Positions 6,072-12,438 of a stretch of 13,115 bases of DNA are shown here, piece after piece. A program made the position numbers and the translations under genes. Source of the stretch: a bacterium. GTDB taxonomy: Bacteria; Patescibacteriota; UBA1384; JAMDBS01; DAOVQR01. The stretch spans positions 1 to 13,115 of the forward strand of contig DAOVQR010000006.1 of the NCBI GenBank assembly GCA_030628575.1. The letters are read 5' to 3'. The number at the start of each line of letters is the position of its first letter. The first letter of the stretch is position 1. A model generated the notes under the pieces. It was not told the DNA's origin, made no database searches, and was given only the letters and a program-made list of their open reading frames with translations.

Positions 6072-6617
6072 ATGACAGAACAGGTAAAAGCAAAAATTAA
6101 AAGGAATTATACTATTTGGTGGATTGTTGGGGGATGTTGTTTAATTCTTGTTATTATGACTTTAATCGGTTTGGGACTCTTTTATTTTATTTATAAAGTT
6201 GCTGAACCGAATGCTCCAGTTGCAATTACCAGTTCAACTCCCGTTGCCAAATCAGCCAGAATTTATTCCAATGACAAATACAATTTTTTCTTTACTATTC
6301 CTGAAAGTTGGGGAGAATATGAAGTGGAAGAGAATACAGATGAATTGGGTGGAGTTAATTTCTCAGTTTATATAAAAACCAAAGATCAATCATTTGATTC
6401 AGAAAAGCCCGGTTGGGCAAAACCAGTGATTTTTACAGTTTATGAGCAAGCAAAATGGGATGTAATTCAATCAGACCTATTTACCACAGCTACAGAACAT
6501 AAAATAACCGAAAAAAATGATTATGTCTATGTTTATTCTCATTGGCAGGACTGCGCCGAAGATTTGTGCTCAAAAGTAGATATTCAAGATATTGTGAAAA
6601 CATTTCAAGTTGAATAA
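6072..6617 (+). CDS. membrane-anchored exported protein, PsbP-like fold possible
   Basis: The protein has 181 residues, with GGGAGG just upstream of the ATG. A short basic N-terminus (KAKIKRN) precedes one membrane segment (about 15-41, containing GGCCLILVI), then a Pro/Ser/Thr linker (44-62) and an extracytoplasmic domain. The domain opens with YSNDKYNFFFTIPESW, the strand-and-turn typical of PsbP/DUF-type surface domains, and contains Cys161 and Cys166, which could form a disulfide. The inside-positive rule puts the N-terminus in the cytoplasm. No catalytic motif is seen. It appears to be a single-gene unit with its own promoter and terminator. Function unknown. Confidence 0.85.
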   Translation: MTEQVKAKIKRNYTIWWIVGGCCLILVIMTLIGLGLFYFIYKVAEPNAPVAITSSTPVAKSARIYSNDKYNFFFTIPESWGEYEVEENTDELGGVNFSVYIKTKDQSFDSEKPGWAKPVIFTVYEQAKWDVIQSDLFTTATEHKITEKNDYVYVYSHWQDCAEDLCSKVDIQDIVKTFQVE

Positions 6618-6627
6618 AACATATTTT

Positions 6628-6668
6628 ATCATAAAATTATGCTATAGCTAGATTTTATGATATTTTTT
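6628..6668 (+). terminator. intrinsic terminator
   Basis: A perfect 10-bp inverted repeat, ATCATAAAAT (6628-6637) and ATTTTATGAT (6652-6661), with a 14-base loop, followed by T6 (6663-6668). It starts 10 bases after the TAA of the 6072 gene. The stem is AT-rich. Confidence 0.6.
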
Positions 6669-6704
6669 GAGATCTAAAATTTCAGCGATTATTATCGATA
6701 ACTA

Positions 6705-6733
6705 TTGATCTTTCACTCAATATTTGGTATAAT
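6705..6733 (+). promoter_or_regulatory. promoter of the DUF218-like gene
   Basis: TTGATC (6705-6710), a 17-base spacer and TATAAT (6728-6733), extended upstream by TGG. The leader is about 40 bases, and TTGGAG (6765-6770) serves as a spaced ribosome site before the ATG at 6781. Confidence 0.65.
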
Positions 6734-6780
6734 TTATTGTCATTTATTTAATGGCAAATTAAAATTGGAGTGTGATATAA

Positions 6781-7530
6781 ATGTTTGTGATAAATTTCTG
6801 TTTATTTCTCTGGGTTGTATTGGGAATTCTAGGAGTAATATTGCTTGATGGAAGCACACGATTGCTTTTTGTTGCTTTTAATCTCGGCTTCACGGCTTGT
6901 ATTGCTTTAATAACTGTTGTCCTTTATTCGTTTTTTTATATCGAATACCCCAAAAGAGCACAGCAGGCGGAAAAAGTGACAAGAGATAAACCTAAATTTA
7001 TTGGTGTTTTGGGTTGGAAAACAGGAAAAGTCGGTAAATTATCCCAAGAATTTAAGGAAAGACTTAAAGTTGCTTGTGACTTAGCAATCAAATATAATTG
7101 TATGATTGTTTGTGCAGATATAAACAAAGAAGGATCAAGATTAAAGCATTGTGAATCAGCAGGTGAATTTGTTCGATTACAGTCAGGGAATATTAAATTC
7201 ATTTCTCCTCTATCTTGTAATGCACAAGTTAATTCTGCAAAGAACACAGTTCAGGAGATCAATTCATTTATGACTTTATCAGAAAAGCTTGGGCAAAAAG
7301 GAAATTTTATGATTGTAAACAGTAAATATCAGGACGAAAGAGCACAAATATATGCGATTTTTAAGCATAATATCTGGCTCAATTCAGTTTTGTCTAAGGA
7401 TTGTCTCAATTGTCATGAGAAAGGTGCAGAGTTATTCAAATTATTTTGCACAGAGGCGAATCCAAGCTGGTTATCAGTTGTTGCTTGGATTGCCCAATTC
7501 TTTGTGGATCGGACAAGGTTAAACAAGTAA
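6781..7530 (+). CDS. membrane-anchored DUF218 (YdcF/SanA)-like protein
   Basis: The protein has 249 residues. Two hydrophobic segments (about 4-22 and 28-53) anchor it. From residue 72 a DUF218-type Rossmann-like layout is visible: FIGVLGWKTGKVGKLS, then FKERLKVACDLAIKYNCMIV, then a turn with SAGEFVRL, then NSAKNTVQEI (151-160, the N-x-x-x-NT step), then MIVNSKYQDERAQI (177-190, equivalent to the TS-x-x-H-x-x-RA strand and helix). Family members are linked to envelope integrity and vancomycin resistance in other bacteria, without an agreed biochemical activity. Unusual are the many Cys residues (99, 107, 111, 124, 146, 208, 211, 223) and the missing His before Arg-Ala. Single-gene unit. Family call is moderate. 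Confidence 0.6.
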   Translation: MFVINFCLFLWVVLGILGVILLDGSTRLLFVAFNLGFTACIALITVVLYSFFYIEYPKRAQQAEKVTRDKPKFIGVLGWKTGKVGKLSQEFKERLKVACDLAIKYNCMIVCADINKEGSRLKHCESAGEFVRLQSGNIKFISPLSCNAQVNSAKNTVQEINSFMTLSEKLGQKGNFMIVNSKYQDERAQIYAIFKHNIWLNSVLSKDCLNCHEKGAELFKLFCTEANPSWLSVVAWIAQFFVDRTRLNK

Positions 7531-7540
7531 AAAAACATAA

Positions 7541-7566
7541 CGGGGCGTTCAAGTTTGAACGCCCCG
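7541..7566. terminator. bidirectional intrinsic terminator
   Basis: CGGGGCGTTCAA and TTGAACGCCCCG form a perfect 12-bp GC-rich palindrome. It lies between two convergent genes, 10 bases after the 6781 gene and 28 bases after the YibE/F gene on the other strand. A T7 run follows on the minus strand (7530-7536) and ATTTTAG on the plus strand. Confidence 0.9.
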
Positions 7567-7594
7567 CATTTTAGTTAATTTATAAATATTGAGA

Positions 7595-8872
7595 TCAATT
7601 CTTTTTCTTAATCAATCTATAAACCCAAGCTTGGATTTTATTCCAATCAAATGAGTACTCATATTTTTTGAGATTTAATCTGTTAGCCACAATTGCCGCC
7701 ACAAATGTGGTTAATGGTACTGTTAAAACTAGTCCGATGGTGCTGGTTAAAATTCTGATTACTTCAGTGGCAATAAATTCTCTTTGAATGGCAATGCCAA
7801 AGGCAATATTTTGTTGTTGAATTAAAAGTATCAAAGGCAATGAAACTCCCATATAAGCCAAAAATAAAGTATTAATAACCGAACTGATATGATCATTTCC
7901 TACTATCATTGATTTTTTAAATATCTCTTTCCAATTTGCATCTGGGTGAGATTTTTTAAATTGATCAACTATTGAAGATTGAGTTAAAGCAATATCGTTC
8001 ATTACTCCAACAGCACCCAATATTATTCCCGCTAGGAGTAATTGAACTAAATTAATTTGTTTATCAGCATAAAGATTAATATATAATGATTCTTCAGATG
8101 CTAAACCTATGAGTCCTGACCAGTTGATAGTAATTTTTGCCAAAATTGCCACAATTATCACGGAAAAAATTACACCCAAAATCGCCACATAGGTTTTTAC
8201 TTTTAATCCGTGCGTGAAAAGCATAGTAGGAATAATAAATAAGGCGATTGATAATATTGATATCATCACCGGATCGGCGCCGTTGGCAATTTGGGGAACC
8301 AAAAACTTTAAAATTACCAGAGCGGTAAAAGCTAATCCGATGACTGCTCGAATTCCATACCACTTGCTTACCAAATAAATTACAATCAAAAATAGAATAA
8401 ACAAAAACCACAAGCATGTTTTTCTTTCTTTGTCAATTACTGAACAATTTTCTTCCTCATTAATTTTAGTACATTGGATGAGAATTTTGTCATCTTTTTC
8501 AGCTTTTATCACGGTTTGCATTTTTCCCGATTTATTTTCCATCCAGGGAATAAAGATTTGTTTTCCTTTATAGGGTTTATCCAAAATTTCAATCAGAGCA
8601 TGTTTGATTTTTACTGGTTGATCGTCTGGTGCATCGGGATTAACTTGTTCTTTTTCTATAAAATCAATAACCTTGGCAGTATAATAATTAATTTCCACCT
8701 GTGGAGCTTCATCTTGTTTTTGAAAAGCAGATTCAGCAATTTCCTCAGTTGATTGATTTTGTTTCTGATCTTGTGTCGGATCAAAATTAGTATCATCTGC
8801 CTTAAGTTGAGCAAAAACAGTGTTGAATGATAAAAAAAGCAATATTAGAATTAATAATATTTTTTTGAGCAT
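7595..8872 (-). CDS. YibE/F family membrane protein
   Basis: The protein has 425 residues with AAGGAT before the ATG. A signal peptide (1-21, ending VFAQ) precedes an extracytoplasmic part (22-150): a Gln/Asp-rich linker, then a beta-rich segment around YYTAKVIDFIEKEQ and HALIEILDKPYKGKQIFIPW, resembling the N-terminal domain of YibE. From 153 about seven or eight membrane segments follow. The family hallmarks are GAVGVMNDIALTQSS (286-300), then GNDHISSVINTLFLAYMG (325-342), and the terminal RILTSTIGLVLTVPLTT. Members are widespread in Gram-positive and patescibacterial genomes; transport function is presumed and the substrate unknown. It ends facing a strong shared terminator. The assignment is confident, the role is not. 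Confidence 0.93.
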   Translation of the reverse strand: MLKKILLILILLFLSFNTVFAQLKADDTNFDPTQDQKQNQSTEEIAESAFQKQDEAPQVEINYYTAKVIDFIEKEQVNPDAPDDQPVKIKHALIEILDKPYKGKQIFIPWMENKSGKMQTVIKAEKDDKILIQCTKINEEENCSVIDKERKTCLWFLFILFLIVIYLVSKWYGIRAVIGLAFTALVILKFLVPQIANGADPVMISILSIALFIIPTMLFTHGLKVKTYVAILGVIFSVIIVAILAKITINWSGLIGLASEESLYINLYADKQINLVQLLLAGIILGAVGVMNDIALTQSSIVDQFKKSHPDANWKEIFKKSMIVGNDHISSVINTLFLAYMGVSLPLILLIQQQNIAFGIAIQREFIATEVIRILTSTIGLVLTVPLTTFVAAIVANRLNLKKYEYSFDWNKIQAWVYRLIKKKN

Positions 8873-8892
8873 TATTATCCTTTATAGATATT

Positions 8893-8901
8893 ATTCTAAC
8901 A
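8893..8901 (-). promoter_or_regulatory. possible extended -10 promoter for the YibE/F gene
   Basis: TGTTAGAAT on the minus strand matches TGnTAnAAT, about 21 bases before the ATG and directly after the terminator of the upstream gene. No convincing -35 is present. Confidence 0.35.
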
Positions 8902-8909
8902 TAAATTAG

Positions 8910-8945
8910 AAAAAATAAAACAGACCCCTGTGTCAGATCTGTTTT
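8910..8945 (-). terminator. intrinsic terminator of the fibronectin-III protein gene
   Basis: AAAACAGA (8917-8924) and TCTGTTTT (8938-8945) pair as an 8-bp stem, with a small CTG-TGT-CAG stem inside. On the minus strand the T-rich run TTTTATTTTTT follows. It begins about 46 bases past the stop at 8992. Confidence 0.75.
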
Positions 8946-8991
8946 ATTGTTATCAGTGATAACCTAAGAAAATCTGGGTTGATCTGCGATG

Positions 8992-10245
8992 TTAAAACGT
9001 ATATTCTGTTGAACCCTCCAGATTTTTTGACGGAACAGTAACTTTAATTGTATCAACTACACCTTCATAGGAGCCAGGAATAGTAAAATTAATTTTCCCA
9101 TCACCATCTGTTAGGGTAGTTCCGCTATCAGTATATCCATCAGTGCCGCTAACGCTATACTTAATTTCCGTTTCAAACTCAGCAGGGGCTAAACTAATAG
9201 TTATAGTTACTGTTTCTCCTGGTTTTGGATCGACTGGATAAGCTTTGACCAGTAATTGTCCTTCCACTGCCCATTGTTCCCCTTCTTCTAATTTATCAGA
9301 AGTGGGTGTTGGGCTTGGACTTGTCTGTGGTTGCAGAGTATTGCTTAGTGGTTGACTAGCGTAGATAATTGTATTTGTTACAGGTGCAGGGAAGATATAG
9401 ATAATATTATAGGTGATATTTTGTAAATTTTCCACAAAACTATCCCAAGAAGTATATTTTTGGATAAGTTTCATCGGATTACCACACCAAACCATAATAT
9501 GAGCTATTCCATTTTCATCTGTTAAAAACCATTTGTCTTCAGTTAGGGTATAATTATCAAGAATCACATAATTTTCTGTTGTATTTTTAATTACTGTTCC
9601 TTTAAGCAATTTCCTTTTCATACTTTTACCCTGAGATTCGTAATTGATGAATTTTTCAATATCAGTTCGATTCAATCCCGTAACTTTTGTTAAAAGATCA
9701 GCATATTTTTTATCAGAATCAAATTTTGTCAGAACATCAGACCAGTTTTGTACCCCATTGGGTAAAAGTGGGGGAGATTCTAAAGTATAAAAAGTTTGGT
9801 TAGAATTACCGCTTTCTGTTCCAGCAGTAGAAACACCAGTTACTACATAATAATAAGTTTTACCTTTTTGGACATTAGAATCTTTGTAAGTAAGATTGAT
9901 GGTGGATTCTACGGTTTCAATTTGTTGATATTGATCAGCCGATGTTGTACTCTTATAAACATTATATTTGGTTACATTGGAAGATCCACTTTTTTGCCAA
10001 CTAATATCAATGGATTGATCAATTCCGGTTGCAGTAAGATTTTTCGGAGTTTTAACATCGCTTGGTTTGATAACTGTTCCTGGTTGGCCTTTAGCACCCA
10101 TAAATGCCAGCACGCCAAAAATAATTAATCCAATAATAACTAGTCCTAAACAACCACAACAAAAAAGACCGATATACAACGGAGCTTTGCTTTTCCCACC
10201 GCTCTGTGTTGGTGGATTTACTTTAGTTTGAGTTCCATCAGTCAT
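8992..10245 (-). CDS. membrane-anchored surface protein with a fibronectin type III domain
   Basis: The protein has 417 residues from ATG 10245, which is preceded by GGAGG with a 6-base gap; the 31 codons open upstream lack a ribosome site and run through leader structure. Layout: a polar N-terminus, one membrane segment (about 23-49, with FCCGCLGLVIIG), a fibronectin type III domain (about 64-155: PKNLTATG, IDISWQKSG, YNVYKST, YYYVVTGVSTAG), and a middle domain (160-295, with NWSDVLTKFDSD and CGNP) of unknown type. A Pro/Thr/Ser linker (305-318) is followed by a C-terminal Ig-like beta domain (about 322-417, with VDPKPGETVTITI). The N-terminus is probably cytoplasmic and the rest extracellular. 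Adhesion or envelope binding is plausible; no catalytic residues are seen. The two-Cys membrane segment resembles that of the 6072 product. Confidence 0.85.
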   Translation of the reverse strand: MTDGTQTKVNPPTQSGGKSKAPLYIGLFCCGCLGLVIIGLIIFGVLAFMGAKGQPGTVIKPSDVKTPKNLTATGIDQSIDISWQKSGSSNVTKYNVYKSTTSADQYQQIETVESTINLTYKDSNVQKGKTYYYVVTGVSTAGTESGNSNQTFYTLESPPLLPNGVQNWSDVLTKFDSDKKYADLLTKVTGLNRTDIEKFINYESQGKSMKRKLLKGTVIKNTTENYVILDNYTLTEDKWFLTDENGIAHIMVWCGNPMKLIQKYTSWDSFVENLQNITYNIIYIFPAPVTNTIIYASQPLSNTLQPQTSPSPTPTSDKLEEGEQWAVEGQLLVKAYPVDPKPGETVTITISLAPAEFETEIKYSVSGTDGYTDSGTTLTDGDGKINFTIPGSYEGVVDTIKVTVPSKNLEGSTEYTF

Positions 10246-10447
10246 AATTCCCCTCCGCTCCTGAATCACCCGTAGCTTTATGCGAAGGGTGAGTTCAGGA
10301 AGTCCTTTCGAAGCTCGCACTGAAAGTAGAGAATGCAATCTCTTTTTCAGTAAGAGCGTAGGAGGACTATCATTTAAATATTTTTATCAAATTTTCACTA
10401 CTTGACTCCGCTCCTGAATTTTACGGGATCTATATATTAAATTAATT
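10246..10447 (-). promoter_or_regulatory. long structured 5' leader of the fibronectin-III protein gene
   Basis: About 200 bases separate the promoter from the ATG. The leader holds a 14-base exact direct repeat (10253-10266 and 10406-10419; ATTCAGGAGCGGAG on the minus strand). The downstream copy contains the ribosome site. Next to it is a hairpin with arms at 10260-10271 and 10287-10299 (CCTGAA/TTCAGG plus CACCC/GGGTG). On the minus strand CCTCCTACGCTC (10365-10354) can pair imperfectly with the ribosome-site region GAGCGGAGGGG. Regulation by alternative pairing is possible. It may also simply be decayed interspersed repeats. Confidence 0.45.
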
Positions 10448-10452
10448 ATTTC

Positions 10453-10482
10453 TATTATACCACAAATCCAGACAAATATAAA
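10453..10482 (-). promoter_or_regulatory. 30-bp repeated core promoter, copy 1
   Basis: The minus strand reads TTTATA (10482-10477), a 17-base spacer, then TATAAT (10459-10454) extended by TGG. All 30 bases recur exactly at 12063-12092. It would drive the fibronectin-III protein gene with a leader of about 200 bases. Confidence 0.6.
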
Positions 10483-10499
10483 TTGAAATAAGTTGCAAT

Positions 10500-10681
10500 T
10501 TTAGTCTGTAGCGAAACTAACTAAAATCATTATTTTTCGACTCGAAAGTCACGATAGTGACGTTTCGGTGGAGAAATCTCACCTGATAGTTCTCGACTAC
10601 ATTTTATTTCGCTCGAACAATAATCTATTTCGCTACAAACTAAATTTAGGTTATTTTTAACAAACCTAAAAATAAAATGTA
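10500..10681. repeat. cluster of nested and chained inverted repeats
   Basis: The outer arms (10500-10516 and 10628-10644) pair at 16 of 17 positions around GTAGCGAAA/TTTCGCTAC. A second pair, ATTATTTTTCGA (10529-10540) and TCGAACAATAAT (10613-10624), pairs at 11 of 12. Inside, CGAAAGTCAC-GATA-GTGACgTTTCG (10543-10567) and GGTgGAG-AAAT-CTCACC (10567-10583) form hairpins. Beyond it TTTAGGTT/AACCTAAA (10645-10652 and 10663-10670) forms another, and TACATTTTATTT (10598-10609) is the exact reverse complement of 10670-10681. No ORF or T-run is present apart from the end of the CYTH remnant. It may be decayed copies of a palindromic element or a structured RNA. Confidence 0.55.
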
Positions 10682-10791
10682 AATTGATTTATCTTGCCAA
10701 TATATTCAATCTCTACAAAATTACCCAAATTCTCTATATGTCCAATTTTCTGAACCTCATATCCTTTATTATGTGATGTATTGATTTGCGG
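10666..10791 (-). pseudogene. CYTH/CyaB domain remnant, C-terminal part
   Basis: Directly after the TAA of the C45 hydrolase gene the same frame stays open for 41 codons to a TAG at 10668-10666. It reads NKGYEVQKIGHIENLGNF, then VEIEYIGKINQF. The ENLGNFVEIE stretch matches the characteristic E-x-LG-x-F-x-EIE strand of CYTH domains (class IV adenylate cyclase CyaB / thiamine triphosphatase type), which bind triphosphates in a metal-dependent tunnel. The N-terminal ExExK half is absent and there is no start codon or ribosome site, so it appears to be a dead fragment. It may be what remains of a gene cut off when the hydrolase segment arrived, or of a former fusion. Confidence 0.6.
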
Positions 10792-12009
10792 TTATTCAGT
10801 AATAATTTGTCCATAGTTATATTCTACATAGCCATCTTTATTTACAGGTGTTTCAACTCCTTTTGCAACATAGATTATTTTCTGTTCAGGAAGAAAAATA
10901 ACACTTTGAACTGTTCCTTTATTGGCAATACTTGACCAACTCTTCTGATTTCCATCAAAAAAAGACATTGTTTCTTTTATTTTATCTACATTTATGTTTT
11001 CTGAATTTTGAAAAAAATTATCCAGATAGTTGTATCTTTTAATACTGTTTGGCATAGATCTATTGATTACTGATAATTCAGGACTGACAAAATGATTTGT
11101 CGCAATTGCATAATCTTTATCTGATAATTTAACAACATTATCAGCTGTAATTTCAAAAACAGCTACTTGGTTTTCATAAAAAGAAGAAACAACTAAATTA
11201 TTTCCAATTGTTCTCTGATTATTTTTTAAAATTGATTCTACTTTTTTAAAAGTATTCGCTTCTTCCATTATTTTTCTGTAAATAATTCCAGTTGGCACAC
11301 CTATTGAATTTTTTTGAACTGTTGCAGTTTGACTACTTAACGAAATACCATGATAATTTGTTGAAGATAATGCTCCGATATATCCAGGAAATCCAACAGA
11401 TATAATTTTTTTATCTAAGTAATGGAAGATTATATTTTTGTCAGACAAAACATTAATTGGATAATCTAAATTTCTCGCATGGAAAAAAAGTGAATTTTTA
11501 TCGTTTTTTGAAACAGCAATGCTTGAACAACTAGCTAAATACAAAAGATCATCATAGGTATTAATAAGGAGAACATCATTGTACGAAATCTTAGCTCCTT
11601 CTGCTATACCTTTCATTTCTTCCCTGTATATTTGAGGAATATGCTTATCAAGCTGTTTTGCTTTTTGTAATAAATATGTATCTATTAAAAAACCCTTTAC
11701 AGTATTTTTTCGTAATATTTCATTATCCAATATATTAACAACATCTTGTATTTGCTGTTTCAATAATTTTCCATGATGTAATCCTGCTTTATAGCCATTG
11801 TTTTCAATGTAGACAACCGGAATGTTTTCTAAATAATGGATTTTTTTAGTATCGATTTTTTCACTATTCTTTTCAAAATTATTTTCGATTGCAACTTCTG
11901 TATTTAAATTTGAGATTTTTATTATAGGATCCGAATGGAGATACAATAAATATCCTCCTATGGAGAATACTATTGTCAATAATAAACCGATTGTTATTTT
12001 TCTTTTCAT
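10792..12009 (-). CDS. membrane-anchored C45-family (acyl-CoA:6-APA acyltransferase-like) Ntn hydrolase
   Basis: The protein has 405 residues. An N-terminal signal or anchor segment (about 5-23) precedes a pro-region (24-160). The predicted catalytic nucleophile is Cys161 in LASCSSIAVSK, followed by LFFHARNLDYP (175-184), the C45 layout in which the precursor cuts itself before Cys and the freed Cys acts as nucleophile. Other typical points are the upstream EMKGIAEGAKISYNDVLLIN helix and turn, GALSSTNYHGISLSSQT (212-228), and ATNHF with N305. Family members hydrolyse or transfer acyl groups on amides, such as penicillins, N-acyl amino acids and bile-salt-type substrates; the substrate here is unknown. 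The ATG at 12009 has no Shine-Dalgarno sequence. It sits between two copies of a 30-bp promoter repeat and is followed in frame by a CYTH remnant. Confidence 0.85.
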   Translation of the reverse strand: MKRKITIGLLLTIVFSIGGYLLYLHSDPIIKISNLNTEVAIENNFEKNSEKIDTKKIHYLENIPVVYIENNGYKAGLHHGKLLKQQIQDVVNILDNEILRKNTVKGFLIDTYLLQKAKQLDKHIPQIYREEMKGIAEGAKISYNDVLLINTYDDLLYLASCSSIAVSKNDKNSLFFHARNLDYPINVLSDKNIIFHYLDKKIISVGFPGYIGALSSTNYHGISLSSQTATVQKNSIGVPTGIIYRKIMEEANTFKKVESILKNNQRTIGNNLVVSSFYENQVAVFEITADNVVKLSDKDYAIATNHFVSPELSVINRSMPNSIKRYNYLDNFFQNSENINVDKIKETMSFFDGNQKSWSSIANKGTVQSVIFLPEQKIIYVAKGVETPVNKDGYVEYNYGQIITE

Positions 12010-12062
12010 AGGAATGATTATTTAAAGGTAAAAAATAGCAAATCAATATTTCGCAACAAATT

Positions 12063-12092
12063 TATTATACCACAAATCCAGACAAATATAAA
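12063..12092 (-). promoter_or_regulatory. 30-bp repeated core promoter, copy 2
   Basis: Identical over 30 bases to 10453-10482: TTTATA (12092-12087), 17 bases, then TATAAT (12069-12064) preceded by TGG. It would start transcription near 12057, about 48 bases before the C45 hydrolase ATG. Confidence 0.6.
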
Positions 12093-12117
12093 AAAACACA
12101 GTCAACCCCATTAAAAA

Positions 12118-12275
12118 CATTTGGCAGCCCCAGGGGGAATCCTGCACAACTTCTTACTGTCAAATCTATTTCATAGTATTATGACAGTGCGTCGTATGCA
12201 GGACACAGTCGAACCCGTGTTTTGAGCTTGTCCTGCCAAAGGCAGGATCACCCTTCTGGGGTGAAAAAGCTGACG
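12118..12275 (-). pseudogene. broken partial tRNA-Glu copy with two palindromic insertions
   Basis: Three blocks match the neighbouring intact tRNA-Glu in order: 12118-12141 (22 of 24 identical to 12294-12317, acceptor 3' side and T-arm), 12209-12230 (21 of 22 identical to 12316-12337, T-arm to anticodon), and 12263-12275 (anticodon-arm end). Between blocks 1 and 2 lie about 67 bases with inverted ends TCCTGCA/TGCAGGA (12140-12146, 12197-12203) and inner CTGTCA/TGACAG. Between blocks 2 and 3 lie 32 bases with TCCTGCC-aaa-GGCAGGA (12231-12247) and CACCC/GGGTG hairpins. The D-arm and 5' acceptor strand are missing, so it is not a working tRNA. Confidence 0.65.
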
Positions 12276-12297
12276 ATAAATAAAAATCATTGTCATT

Positions 12298-12372
12298 TGG
12301 CAGTCCCAAGGGGAATCGAACCCCTGTTTTGAGCTTGAAAAGCTCACGTCCTAACCACTAGACGATGGGACC
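12298..12372 (-). tRNA. tRNA-Glu (anticodon TTC)
   Basis: A complete cloverleaf on the minus strand: acceptor GGTCCCA with TGGGACT (G1-U72 wobble), D-arm GTCTAGTGGTTAGGAC, anticodon arm TGAGC-TTTTCAA-GCTCA with anticodon TTC at 12339-12337, variable AAAC, T-arm AGGGG-TTCGATT-CCCCT, discriminator G and an encoded CCA end (12300-12298). It reads GAA/GAG codons. It has its own promoter upstream (12410-12438). A damaged partial copy lies just downstream of its 3' end. Confidence 0.96.
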
Positions 12373-12409
12373 ATATTTCAAAATTGAAAACTAAAAATAA
12401 ATCAAAAAA

Positions 12410-12438
12410 ATTATATCATATAAATTAATTATTAACAA
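12410..12438 (-). promoter_or_regulatory. promoter of tRNA-Glu
   Basis: TTGTTA (12438-12433), a 17-base spacer and TATAAT (12415-12410) with the extended element TGA. The start would be about 30 bases before the tRNA. The -35 and spacer overlap the last codons of the alpha/beta hydrolase gene. Confidence 0.6.

Noticed and set aside
8474..8752. Plus-strand ORF of 92 residues opposite the YibE/F gene
   Set aside because: It lies wholly opposite a confidently assigned gene, has Phe-rich composition typical of antisense to membrane proteins, and no ribosome site.
9796..10128. Plus-strand ORF of 110 residues opposite the fibronectin-III protein
   Set aside because: Antisense shadow; composition and lack of motifs do not support a gene.
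10246..10338. N-terminal extension of the fibronectin-III protein by 31 codons
   Set aside because: The stretch lies in palindromic leader sequence and has no ribosome site, whereas ATG 10245 has GGAGG at the right distance.
10453..12092. CRISPR array made of the 30-bp repeats
   Set aside because: Only two copies 1.6 kb apart, each placed as a promoter, with no spacers and no cas genes.
12118..12275. Second functional tRNA with introns
   Set aside because: The D-arm and 5' acceptor strand are missing and the inserts are palindromes without intron-like structure, so it cannot fold into a tRNA after excision.
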